In this document: one piece after another, positions 8,584 through 15,837 of the stretch
How the letters are laid out: every line of letters begins with the position of its first letter
Position numbering within the stretch: position 1 is the stretch's first letter
IMG/VR virus record: IMGVR_UViG_3300028592_000032
Span: 1 to 44,734 of that record
Strand: one strand, 5' to 3'
DNA from: a virus
DNA length: 44,734 bases
Notes under the pieces: model-generated
What the model saw: the letters and a program-made list of their open reading frames with translations, nothing else
Database searches by the model: none
What the model was told of the DNA's origin: nothing
Position numbers and translations under genes: made by a program

Positions 8584-9453
8584 TTACACTGGATCTGGGT
8601 TCAGTATCTTACTGCTGAGGTCCGTAAGGCCCCAGCGCATGTTCGATGTGGTCACGGCGGCCGGGAGGCTTGACCGCTTTCGGTAGAGCCCCCACTGCAA
8701 CTGCGCGAGGTCGCCCGCAAAGTTGTAGTAGCCGATTGGTGCGGCGACATTGACGATTTCGACGCCACCCCGCCACACCTGAAGCGCACCAGACTGTCCC
8801 AGCACGATGCGGCAGACGTAGTTCACCGGGCCAGCCGGCAACACGTCCGCGAACCTTGTCTTGGCAACTGCGAAGCCGCCAGAATACTCAGCGTCCGATC
8901 GAGTGGTGATCTTGAAGCCGTTATTGCCGTAGTCGAACGCTATCGGTGGCGACAGCGCGCTGGGGTTGCTGGTATCGATCGCCTGCCACTGAGAGAATAT
9001 TCCCCATCCGCCTTGCTGCACCTGTTCAAAGCCGTCGCGAACATTGATCTCAGTCGTCCATGACTGCCAGATTTCAACTCCAGCGCCATATCGATCCTGC
9101 GACCCAGCGAACTCCGACCTCTGGTCTGTCGCCGTATCGTCACCGCCGCGCACCTCGAAACGGTGCCCAGAGTTGGTCGCCTGCAATGACCATTTGCTGT
9201 CGTCTGCAGTGATCCTCGCTCGCTTACCGTCGACAAGGATGTACTCGCCGGTCACGGGGACAGAGGCGAAATTGCCCGCCGCTACTACTGATCCCTGCTG
9301 CAATACCGGCCAATGTTCTTCATGCGCCGGGTCAACGAGCGTGACCTCCGAGCACCCGTGGCGCCCGTCCGTAAGCAGCCGGGGGCGGATGACATGCGCG
9401 GGGTTGTGACTGACACGCACTTGGAGCATCTGCGCGCTGGTGAGTGCCAGCAC
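8584..9453 (-). CDS. Probable polysaccharide lyase, heparin-lyase-I-like jelly roll (289 aa)
   Basis: This 289-aa protein has a concanavalin-like beta-sandwich pattern. Motifs resemble polysaccharide lyases of the heparin lyase I / PL20 type: RFEVRGGD (98-105), QRSEF (111-115), FSQWQ (153-157) and, near the end, LQWGLYRKR (252-260). It would cut acidic polysaccharide of the host capsule or slime. It has no signal peptide, so it is probably carried on the virion. The start is GTG right after the stop of the upstream 265-aa gene. It is unusual for a podophage to encode this beside a beta-helix spike. An inactive carbohydrate-binding lectin is the main alternative. Confidence 0.6.
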   Translation of the reverse strand: MLALTSAQMLQVRVSHNPAHVIRPRLLTDGRHGCSEVTLVDPAHEEHWPVLQQGSVVAAGNFASVPVTGEYILVDGKRARITADDSKWSLQATNSGHRFEVRGGDDTATDQRSEFAGSQDRYGAGVEIWQSWTTEINVRDGFEQVQQGGWGIFSQWQAIDTSNPSALSPPIAFDYGNNGFKITTRSDAEYSGGFAVAKTRFADVLPAGPVNYVCRIVLGQSGALQVWRGGVEIVNVAAPIGYYNFAGDLAQLQWGLYRKRSSLPAAVTTSNMRWGLTDLSSKILNPDPV

Positions 9454-10251
9454 TTAGGCCGCCCCGATGGCCTGCAGATAAGTCTGGAGTGGTGTGTAGG
9501 CTGCCGCCACCTCACCAGCCGTGAGGTTTGAGCCGAAGTGCGCCGTTGCGATCTGGTTCACGCCAAAGGAGCCGTCACGGCTGCGCAGAAGAGCGAATGT
9601 CGTGTTGATCGGGGCTGCGCTCGCGGTTGTGCCGCCTCCGCTATCAACGCCTTGTGCGTACCCCTCCCATATGGCGGCGGCCGATCTGGTCCAAGCCGCG
9701 TATCCGGGATAAACGCCACTTCCGATTACCTGCCCCGACGCCGCATTTGGCCTCGTGGCGCCTCGGCCTGAAAGCGAAACAGCCCGCGAGATGTAGCTGT
9801 TTGACGAGCCCATGTCGAAGCTATCGCCCGCGCCATTCGGCAGATTGGTCCGCGCCCAAAGTGCTTGGTGCGCGCTGTCCTGCACGAACTTGGGCGAAGA
9901 TGCCGTCGTCGGGTTGAAGCTCGTCTCGAGGTAGCTCGTCGCCCCGTCGCCGGTATAGCCGCGATCTGCCACGAAGGCCGGGGAGTTGACCGCAGTCAGG
10001 TTGTAGGACGTAGACACCCAGTTGAGCAGCGACGACTGCGCATCGGCCGCAGCCAGCATGTAGAACGCATCGAGCTTCGACCAAACACCTGCGGTGACCA
10101 GCGAGCCGATCAGCGTATTGATCAGCACCATGCGCGTAAGCGTTGGCGGGGTCGTGAACCTGGCAAACAGCGCCAACGACTCCGGCAGGAACGCTACACC
10201 GCCGCCGGCAATGCCCGTTCTCAGCCGGTTGCCCTGGACCTTCCGAAGCAT
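9454..10251 (-). CDS. Putative virion/tail-associated protein (265 aa)
   Basis: A 265-aa protein with a helical first third (TLTRMVLINTLIGSLVTAGV, then KLDAFYMLAAADAQSSLLNW) and a beta-rich, Ser/Gly/Thr-rich remainder that looks like a LamG/concanavalin-type sandwich. It lies in the block between terL and the tailspike with other adsorption-type proteins, so it is probably a tail-fibre or receptor-binding subunit. No catalytic motif can be claimed. It is separated from the previous gene by three bases. Confidence 0.5.
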   Translation of the reverse strand: MLRKVQGNRLRTGIAGGGVAFLPESLALFARFTTPPTLTRMVLINTLIGSLVTAGVWSKLDAFYMLAAADAQSSLLNWVSTSYNLTAVNSPAFVADRGYTGDGATSYLETSFNPTTASSPKFVQDSAHQALWARTNLPNGAGDSFDMGSSNSYISRAVSLSGRGATRPNAASGQVIGSGVYPGYAAWTRSAAAIWEGYAQGVDSGGGTTASAAPINTTFALLRSRDGSFGVNQIATAHFGSNLTAGEVAAAYTPLQTYLQAIGAA

Positions 10252-10254
10252 CGG

Positions 10255-10545
10255 CTATTCGCCGTCGCCGCGCGTGAAATACAGCGTTGTAGAGGTCGTC
10301 CCGATGGCCGCAACGTGAGTGACATCGGCAGCGATCGTGAACACCTGCACAGTGCCAGGCAGGATCGGCGTGTCTGTGACAGCGGCAGTGACAGAGCTGG
10401 TGCCGAACTTAATGAAGGCAATCGTGTTGCCGGCGGCGCTGGTGACCATAACCTGCAGGCCGCCGCCGGCTCCAAGCGCCACGCTTGCCGACGAGCCAGT
10501 AACCGCACGCGACACAGTCGCGCCCGGAGTAAAGGGGTTCATCAT
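10255..10545 (-). CDS. Small beta-rich virion protein (96 aa)
   Basis: A 96-aa protein made almost entirely of Ala, Val, Thr, Ser and Gly with alternating hydrophobic residues, suggesting a single beta-sandwich domain. Similar small proteins sit near spike and decoration genes. Ribosome binding site is AAGGAT; two adjacent ATG codons (10545 and 10542) are possible starts. It is the first gene after terL. Its role is unknown, but a structural or adsorption function is likely from context. Confidence 0.5.
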   Translation of the reverse strand: MMNPFTPGATVSRAVTGSSASVALGAGGGLQVMVTSAAGNTIAFIKFGTSSVTAAVTDTPILPGTVQVFTIAADVTHVAAIGTTSTTLYFTRGDGE

Positions 10546-10556
10546 GGGATTGATCC

Positions 10557-11906
10557 TTAGATGCGGTTGCTCTGCTGCGGAGCGGCTGCGTAAACGTCTT
10601 CAAGGCTCAGGGTATTGCCGGGACCGACCTCGAGATGGCGGGGCTTCTCGGCTTCAGTAGGAGGCGGTACTTCCTGCATGCGCTGGCTGCCATAGGCGTA
10701 GCTGTCGCCCGGGTGAGAGGCCCAGTTGTGCAGCGGCTCGCGGGAGAACACGTTGTTGTCCTCGTTCCACTCGAATTCCCATGCGCCGAGACCATCAAGG
10801 CCAGCCTCGCACCGCTCTTTGTGGAACTCGCAGCGATCGATGACATCGCGCGCCGAGCTGATCTGGTCTGCCTTCTTCGATGGCGGGATGACGCCGATGT
10901 GCTGCACGCCGAACTTGGCGATGAAGCGCTCAACCGTCGTATGCTTGGACTGGAACGTCTTGGCCTTCGCATCTGGCGGAAGCCAGATCTTGCCCAGCCT
11001 GGCTAATGGTACGCCCCACTCAGCCATTTTGGCCTGCAGCTCGGGCGCCCAGTCGTCTGCATCCATCCCGGATGCGCCAACATAGCCGAGGAGCGAAAAG
11101 CCCTTGATCTTGCGCTGCCACAGCCACCACGACGCAGTATCGTGAAAGCCAATGTCCGATGACCACTCGACGTTGATGCCAGAGGGGTCGAACACCACGC
11201 TGTTGTTGATGCGGCCGTCGCGCTCTGCCTTGTTCACCCATCGAGCGAGGATTGCGCCTTGCCCCGCACCATAAGCGCCGTTCCAGACGTGCTCGGCTTT
11301 GTCAGGGTCGGCTGCGAAGTCCGCCAGCATGTCCTTGTAGAGCGGCGTATCCTTGAACCAAGGGTTGTCCGACCAGTTGATCGGAACGGCGATTGCACCC
11401 TCAGGCAGCCGCTTGCGGAAGAAGATATCGACCGGGTCGGTCTTGTATCGAGGGTTCCAACTGAACCACAGTTCCGAGCCGTCCTTACGCATCGTCGGGC
11501 GCAGGAGATCGAGACTGTGCTGGGACAGCGTCTGCGCTTCCTCCACCCAGGCTATGTCGTAGGCCTCGAGCGACTTGATATTGGCCGCGTTGTAGGACTG
11601 CATGCCCTTGAAGATGATCAGCGAGCCGTTGGGCCCGCGTATCTCCTGCTCGAGCACGTCGAACTCGCTCTCCAGCCCGAGCTTCGAAATCTTGTCGCTG
11701 AGTAGCTGCTTGACCGAGTCCTTGATGGAGTTCTGGATCTCACGAATGCACACGCCGCGGGTTGGCGACATGAAGCACCGGAGGATCATCTGCTCTGCGA
11801 AGAAGTGTGACTTGGCGCCGCCGCGACCGCCGTATGCCCCTTTGTAGCGAGCCGGCTGCAGTAGCGGCTTCAGCTTGCGCGGGACTTCAACCCTCAGCGT
11901 CGACAA
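10557..11906 (-). CDS. terL: Terminase large subunit (449 aa)
   Basis: This is the packaging motor ATPase and nuclease. Walker A is GGRGGAKS (residues 26-33), the Walker B/catalytic segment is YDIAWVEEA (116-124), and the coupling motif is FSWNP (148-152). The nuclease half contains SSDIGFHDT, which provides an acidic metal-binding residue. The overall pattern is that of the PBSX/Terminase_3 family at its usual length (~450 aa). It overlaps terS by 20 bases. This family is often used by headful (pac) packagers, in keeping with the circularly closing contig. Confidence 0.92.
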   Translation of the reverse strand: MSTLRVEVPRKLKPLLQPARYKGAYGGRGGAKSHFFAEQMILRCFMSPTRGVCIREIQNSIKDSVKQLLSDKISKLGLESEFDVLEQEIRGPNGSLIIFKGMQSYNAANIKSLEAYDIAWVEEAQTLSQHSLDLLRPTMRKDGSELWFSWNPRYKTDPVDIFFRKRLPEGAIAVPINWSDNPWFKDTPLYKDMLADFAADPDKAEHVWNGAYGAGQGAILARWVNKAERDGRINNSVVFDPSGINVEWSSDIGFHDTASWWLWQRKIKGFSLLGYVGASGMDADDWAPELQAKMAEWGVPLARLGKIWLPPDAKAKTFQSKHTTVERFIAKFGVQHIGVIPPSKKADQISSARDVIDRCEFHKERCEAGLDGLGAWEFEWNEDNNVFSREPLHNWASHPGDSYAYGSQRMQEVPPPTEAEKPRHLEVGPGNTLSLEDVYAAAPQQSNRI

Positions 11907-12264
11907 TGACCATCTCGACGCGATGCACGAGCGGGTTGTTCGGATCGCCCTTGTGGGTCTGCTCCTGCCGTTCGGTGTAGTCGTCGCGGAAGCGGGCCTC
12001 TACGGACTTCTTCCAAACCGCGGCGTTGAAGCCCGGCTTTTCGAGGCCATCCATGCCCTTCGACTCCCACCATGCCTGGCAGTGAGCCTTCGCACGATTG
12101 AGCGCTGCTAAAAATTCTTCGTGCGCTTCAGCCCAGTTGTTCAGCGTTTCGCGCGCCACATCGAAGTGCGCAGCCATCTGAGCTGGCGAATACCCGATCT
12201 TGCCGAGTTCTACGACCTGCTCGCAGTACGCGGGGTCATATGTGGATGGGCGTCCTGCCGGCAT
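11887..12264 (-). CDS. terS: Terminase small subunit (125 aa)
   Basis: This is the DNA-recognition subunit of the packaging machine. The N-terminus (GRPSTYDPAYCEQVVELG, then YSPAQMAAHFDVARETLNNW) is a helix-turn-helix typical of small terminases, followed by a helical oligomerisation segment and a C-terminal tail. It overlaps terL by 20 bases, so the pair is translationally coupled. The pac site often lies in or near terS, but I cannot identify it here. Confidence 0.85.
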   Translation of the reverse strand: MPAGRPSTYDPAYCEQVVELGKIGYSPAQMAAHFDVARETLNNWAEAHEEFLAALNRAKAHCQAWWESKGMDGLEKPGFNAAVWKKSVEARFRDDYTERQEQTHKGDPNNPLVHRVEMVIVDAEG

Positions 12265-12267
12265 GGT

Positions 12268-12525
12268 CTATCTCGCTCTGTGCCGGTAGATTGCCTTGGT
12301 GCCGAGTGAACGACCCGCAGGGATATCGCGGCCTGTTGCGTGCTGCTTCTTCCACTCGCTCAGCGCTTCAGCGTCGAACGTGGGGAACCAGTATGATCCG
12401 TTGGATGGGGGCCCTTGCTTGGCCCAGGCCATTGCGTGTAGGGCGTCTGGCTGCACGCCGAGAAACACGGCGGCCTCTTGCAGGCTTAGCTGAGCCACCC
12501 TGTTGCCCCAAGGGTCGGTGTTCAT
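12268..12525 (-). CDS. Helix-turn-helix DNA-binding protein upstream of terS (85 aa)
   Basis: An 85-aa protein with a short helix-turn-helix (LSLQEAAVFLGVQPDALHAM), then a WFPTFDAEALSEWKKQHATG segment as in HTH_17/excisionase-like domains. It is three bases upstream of terS and begins the packaging operon. It may help choose the packaging site or regulate late genes; neither is proven. No convincing ribosome binding site precedes the ATG. Confidence 0.6.
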   Translation of the reverse strand: MNTDPWGNRVAQLSLQEAAVFLGVQPDALHAMAWAKQGPPSNGSYWFPTFDAEALSEWKKQHATGRDIPAGRSLGTKAIYRHRAR

Positions 12526-12558
12526 GTGGAACAGTTAGTGGGAACTGGCGGAGGCTAA

Positions 12559-12646
12559 GGCGGCGTGAGGAGTCGAACCTCTCTTACCCGCCGGGATCGA
12601 ACCAGCACCCGCGCAGCGCGCGAGGACATCACCAGATGCCACCACC
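12559..12646 (-). tRNA. Class II tRNA-like element, degenerate (possible anticodon GCU)
   Basis: On the minus strand, GGTGGTG (5') and CGCCGCC (3') can form a complete 7-bp acceptor stem with two G-U pairs. A 5-bp anticodon-like stem holds the loop GCGCTGC. A T-arm-like GAGG-TTCGACT-CCTC lies next to the acceptor, and a second T-arm-like GCTGG-TTCGATC-CCGGC fills the variable-arm position. The 88-nt length fits a serine-type tRNA. Against it: the D-loop is too short, position 33 is C, and no CCA is encoded. It is either a decayed tRNA or a chance tRNA-like fold, in the otherwise empty gap 12526-12738. Confidence 0.3.
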
Positions 12647-12655
12647 AAAGAAGAA

Positions 12656-12680
12656 GCCCCGGGAGGTCAAACCACGGGGC
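12656..12680 (-). terminator. Hairpin in the gap before the terminase operon
   Basis: On the minus strand GCCCCG pairs with CGGGGC across a 13-base loop, followed by TTCTTCTTT. A smaller hairpin (GGCGC-TTC-GCGCC) lies just upstream at 12687-12699. Together they follow the 248-aa gene and precede the terminase operon, so they may end early or middle transcription. The late regulator would then have to read through them. Moderate stem strength; not conclusive. Confidence 0.35.
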
Positions 12681-12738
12681 CGGTTCGGCGCGAAGCGCCA
12701 TTCTGATTTGCCTGACACTAACGATTTGGACAGCAGTG

Positions 12739-13485
12739 TCAAGGACCGCCGCGCTCTCTGTCACCGATCTTGAAATGGCGAATGAGCGCATTGGCCGCGT
12801 GACGCAGGTCGCCCACGAGGTGGAAGAACTCACGGTCTCGCTCGACGCACTCGTAAAGCGCCGCAAACAGCACGCCCCTACCCCGCAGTTCGTTCTGTGC
12901 CGTCTGTATCGCCTCATGGGCGTTGCGATAGTCTTCCTCGACCTTGGCCGCATAGCCATTGCCCACACCAGAGCCGCGCCCACTGACCTTGTTCGGGTCA
13001 AAGGCCCCGTCGCCTCGAGGAGCTGCCACAACGCCGCGGTGCTGAGCCGCCAGTTCTTCCCACCTGCAGAGCGCTTCGTACTGCGAGGCGGTGATGCCCT
13101 CTACCCCATTGCCGCCTCGACCTTGGACACAGAGCCGGCCGATGAAGGTGCCGCCGTCTTGGCTGCGTGCATCGTCCTTCGACAGCCCGAACAGCCGCTG
13201 GCGGGCGTCCCTGGCTACGGCAATGGTCTCGTCCTGCGCTTTGTCGAATGCTGACTGCTTGCGCTTCTTCTTCTCCGGCGCCTTGCGGGTCAGCCGTCCG
13301 TTGGGTTCACGCTTTTCCGGCACGCCAGTCGCCCCAGTCATGCCACGCCGTACTGCTACCGACATGGCTATGAAAGGGATCTGCTCCCGAGCCTTCACCT
13401 CACGACGCATCAGCACGTGAGCGTCCTGCGCTTCGATGGCCAAAAACGCAGCCAGCATTTCATCGTGGAGTTCGTCGGTGCCCAT
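12739..13485 (-). CDS. Unknown protein at the early/late boundary, candidate late regulator (248 aa)
   Basis: A basic 248-aa protein. It has a Lys/Arg-rich middle (RLTRKAPEKKKRKQSAFD), then GITASQYEALCRWEELAAQ and a C-terminal helix segment GDLRHAANALIRHFKIG. The last two resemble the C-terminal DUF6456-type DNA-binding region of alphaproteobacterial regulators, though only loosely. It is the last gene before the gap, the hairpins and the terminase operon, the place where phages usually keep a late activator or antiterminator (Q-like). The function is inferred from position and basic character only. RBS is AAGGGG, about ten bases upstream. Confidence 0.5.
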   Translation of the reverse strand: MGTDELHDEMLAAFLAIEAQDAHVLMRREVKAREQIPFIAMSVAVRRGMTGATGVPEKREPNGRLTRKAPEKKKRKQSAFDKAQDETIAVARDARQRLFGLSKDDARSQDGGTFIGRLCVQGRGGNGVEGITASQYEALCRWEELAAQHRGVVAAPRGDGAFDPNKVSGRGSGVGNGYAAKVEEDYRNAHEAIQTAQNELRGRGVLFAALYECVERDREFFHLVGDLRHAANALIRHFKIGDRERGGP

Positions 13486-13537
13486 TGGTGTCGTGCCCCT
13501 TGTGCTTAGATGGATGGTAGATGGGTTAGGAGGGTGG

Positions 13538-13750
13538 TTATGTTGACTTTTCCGCCGATTTGAGGTCTACTTCCAGTTCGTACTGCAACAGCGCAAGCTC
13601 TTGATCGAGACGGAGCGCGCGGCACGAAATGCAGCCGAAGTCTTGCTCAAGGCGGCAGCCCTCGCTGATCCACTCCTCAGCCAAATGCTTCCGCACCACG
13701 GCCATTGCCGACAGCACTTCGGCAGCGTTCGCGAACAGGGTGGCCGTCAT
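13538..13750 (-). CDS. Hypothetical protein (70 aa)
   Basis: A small helical, acidic protein with CRLEQDFGCISC (three Cys), which may bind a metal. It has a strong ribosome binding site (AAGGAGAGAAGGA) and its ATG overlaps the previous stop by four bases. It belongs to the leftward middle operon of small genes. Function unknown. Confidence 0.5.
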   Translation of the reverse strand: MTATLFANAAEVLSAMAVVRKHLAEEWISEGCRLEQDFGCISCRALRLDQELALLQYELEVDLKSAEKST

Positions 13751-14010
13751 TCCTTCTCTCCTTGGTTAGAAAGGTGGGTGCCTAGGGCGGTTCGAAGCGC
13801 TGCGACAAAGCCAGCCCTGAACTCGTCTTCGGTCGGCTCAAGGTCGTCCCGAGCCATGGCATCCATGCCGAAGAACACCATGGGCTTTGTCGGCTCCATT
13901 AGGGCTTCGATGACGGCGCGGGCGGCGGAAATGGCTCGCGCTGGCGGAGCCCCGTTGACATAAAACATGTCGATGTGGCTCGCGATAATGTCCGCGCACC
14001 TCTCCACCAT
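13747..14010 (-). CDS. Hypothetical protein (87 aa)
   Basis: A small soluble protein with an Ala-rich amphipathic region (ARAISAARAVIEALMEP). The first ATG is at 14028, but GAGGGGG lies seven bases before the second ATG (codon 7, at 14010), so the second is the likelier start. The same junction sequence precedes the next gene upstream. Function unknown. Confidence 0.5.
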   Translation of the reverse strand: MVERCADIIASHIDMFYVNGAPPARAISAARAVIEALMEPTKPMVFFGMDAMARDDLEPTEDEFRAGFVAALRTALGTHLSNQGEKE

Positions 14011-14020
14011 GTTCTCCCCC

Positions 14021-14242
14021 TCAGTCATGGCGGAGCAGCCCGTTTTTGATAGCGAGGCCGATCATCGACTGCAGAGGACCAACAGCGCAGAGGCTGCTGT
14101 GCATCGTGTCGTCGCCGTAAATGCCTCGAAATTCGCGATGGAAATCGAGGATCATCTGCGCCACAACCTTACCGTCGATCCGCGCTTGAGCGTCCTCGCG
14201 GACGTTCCTCCGCTGCGCCAGATCCCATGCATGGTCCGGCAT
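14021..14242 (-). CDS. Hypothetical protein (73 aa)
   Basis: A 73-aa protein starting MPDHAWDLAQRRNVREDA. As in the neighbouring gene, an earlier ATG (14263) exists, but GAGGGGG is well placed for the ATG at 14242. The stop of the upstream 90-aa gene (TGA) is inside the shared junction ATGACTGAGGGGG. Function unknown. Confidence 0.45.
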   Translation of the reverse strand: MPDHAWDLAQRRNVREDAQARIDGKVVAQMILDFHREFRGIYGDDTMHSSLCAVGPLQSMIGLAIKNGLLRHD

Positions 14243-14255
14243 CGTGTCCGCCCCC

Positions 14256-14528
14256 TCAGTCATGGGAAGACCGGATGGCTTGGGCGATGCGATCAGCAAC
14301 GAAGGCTTGGGCGTTAGAGGCCATCTTCTGCTGCCGGCGCTGAGCCTTGGCGCCAAAGTCTCGGCAATCCTGGGCCACGGCCTCTGCTACCTTTGCTGCG
14401 CGCTCTCTCTCAGCTAGGCTGGCGCGGGCGAACGCACCGACACAGAACGAGGCATCGGCACCGCAGTTCTCGTTGGCAAGCTTCAGCGCAGTTGCCATCA
14501 CGTCATCTGGTATCGTCACGTCGCTCAT
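14256..14528 (-). CDS. Hypothetical protein (90 aa)
   Basis: An Ala/Arg-rich helical protein (AERERAAKVAEAVAQDCRDF) of unknown function, with a GGAGG ribosome binding site and an ATGA overlap with the upstream gene. It is part of the leftward run of small middle genes between the replication and packaging genes. Confidence 0.5.
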   Translation of the reverse strand: MSDVTIPDDVMATALKLANENCGADASFCVGAFARASLAERERAAKVAEAVAQDCRDFGAKAQRRQQKMASNAQAFVADRIAQAIRSSHD

Positions 14529-14782
14529 GATGCCTCCGGGGCGGGGCTGGCCGAAGCTAGCGCCAGTTCAGCCGCCTCCATCCGTTTCCACACAGCGCAG
14601 AGCCCAGCGAGACGGATGGCGCCAGCGCGTGTGACGGTCTGCTCCGGCAGCATGTCGATGTCGTAAAGCAGGGACATTAGTTCAGCGCGGTCGTTGATGA
14701 ATTGGCTGTAGTCCGCGAGGATGTCGGTCACGCCGCTTTCCCGCTCTGGCCATTGCTTCGGTTCATTCGTCTCGTCGCTCAT
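14525..14782 (-). CDS. Hypothetical protein (85 aa)
   Basis: An acidic 85-aa protein with a Leu-rich helical centre and no transmembrane segment. It overlaps the genes on both sides by four bases. No family recognised. Confidence 0.5.
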   Translation of the reverse strand: MSDETNEPKQWPERESGVTDILADYSQFINDRAELMSLLYDIDMLPEQTVTRAGAIRLAGLCAVWKRMEAAELALASASPAPEAS

Positions 14783-14955
14783 GATCCCTTACCTTCCCGA
14801 GCTTCGCGCTCACGCATCGTCTTCTCGATGAGTTCGTAAGCCTCGATCGCCTCGCGAACCGCGCCAGCAACATTCAAACGGCTGGATCCAGCCCCGCGTG
14901 CGGCGTTGAGCACGTACTGCTGAAAGAATTCGCGACTGTCGTCCGATTTGCTCAT
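14779..14955 (-). CDS. Hypothetical small protein (58 aa)
   Basis: A 58-aa charged, helical protein (starts MSKSDDSREFFQQYVLNAAR) with a good ribosome binding site (AGAGGATC) and an ATGA overlap with the next gene. It fills the gap between the DUF1376 replication gene and the 85-aa gene. The pattern -FFQQYVLNAARGAG- looks like small accessory proteins of rhizobial phages, but no function is known. Confidence 0.55.
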   Translation of the reverse strand: MSKSDDSREFFQQYVLNAARGAGSSRLNVAGAVREAIEAYELIEKTMREREAREGKGS

Positions 14956-14983
14956 GATCCTCTACTCTCGCTCTGTGGGGTTG

Positions 14984-15835
14984 CTAGGCTGCGGCACGGC
15001 TTAGGAATTGGGCTGGGACACGGCAGCCAGGCTCACCCGGTTTTGGCCCCCAGCCGGCGGCCCAGTTGCCTGGATCCTCGCGGAAGAGGTCCAGAGCGGC
15101 CTGCCAGTTGAAGCCATCCGGCGCCGCGGCGAGGTTCGTGAACTTGAACCCTGCGTTTCGCAGATACTCAATGTCGACCGATACCCAGCCCTTCTTGATC
15201 GCCAGCTTCAGCGCCTCGGCTGGATTGCCGCCGAGCCGCACCACCTCCCGCAGCGTGTCGACCAGCATCTCGGCTGACTGCGACGAAAGCGGCCGGCGCT
15301 TTTCCTCGAGGTGGCCGACGAACTGCTGAGCCGTCATCGGATCAACTACCGACTGCAGCACCACGCTCGGATTTGCGAAGCGCTTTTGACTAAGGGGGTT
15401 TGGGGGATCTCTCTTCTCTTCTTCTCTTATCTCTTCTGGTTCGTTTTGCTTCGAAGCAATTGCTTCAGCCGTATCCTGCGATTTCAATGTCTTAGCGCGC
15501 GACTTTCCGCTCTCGACGCCACCCCGGCGACCCGCCGACGAACGGTCCACGCTCAGCCCACGACGCGTCGACACCTCGTCCATGGCCCGCCGATTGGAAA
15601 TATGGCCGTCCTCGATGATCAGTTTCCCAGCCTCAACCAGCTCAGAAATGAGCCGCTTGGCCTTCCGGTCGCTGCACCTCAAAAGCCCGGCGATGACGAA
15701 CCAGTTTTCACGGATCGGACGCTCGGTGATGTAGATGGCATTGCAGATGCGGAGGTACGCCGCCTCCTGCTCGAGCGTCAGATCCTCGGTGCCATCGTTC
15801 CAGTCTACCGGGTTCATCTTGTACCAATCGGTCAT
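14984..15835 (-). CDS. DUF1376-type replication initiation protein (283 aa)
   Basis: Phage replication protein of the DUF1376 (YdaU-like) class. The N-terminus MTDWYKMNPVDWNDGTEDLT with LEQEAAYLRICNAIY is the family signature, forming a winged-helix DNA-binding domain over about residues 1-90. A variable basic/acidic linker follows, and a C-terminal helical part probably contacts the helicase. It lies two bases downstream of the DnaB-type helicase, the common initiator-plus-helicase pairing. The ATG at 15835 is chosen because it begins the conserved domain. The linker DNA holds a purine-rich tract and a palindrome that could be the origin. Confidence 0.8.
   Translation of the reverse strand: MTDWYKMNPVDWNDGTEDLTLEQEAAYLRICNAIYITERPIRENWFVIAGLLRCSDRKAKRLISELVEAGKLIIEDGHISNRRAMDEVSTRRGLSVDRSSAGRRGGVESGKSRAKTLKSQDTAEAIASKQNEPEEIREEEKRDPPNPLSQKRFANPSVVLQSVVDPMTAQQFVGHLEEKRRPLSSQSAEMLVDTLREVVRLGGNPAEALKLAIKKGWVSVDIEYLRNAGFKFTNLAAAPDGFNWQAALDLFREDPGNWAAGWGPKPGEPGCRVPAQFLSRAAA
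15408..15466. other. Candidate replication origin inside the initiator gene
   Basis: A strongly strand-biased tract (pyrimidines on the plus strand, repeated TCTTCTCT-like words, about 15408-15440) is followed by the perfect 14-base palindrome GAAGCAATTGCTTC at 15453-15466. The stretch is visibly more AT-rich than its surroundings. It encodes the low-complexity linker of the replication protein. In lambda and many other phages the origin lies inside the initiator gene in just such a linker. No iterons were seen, so this remains a candidate. Confidence 0.35.
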
Positions 15836-15837
15836 GG

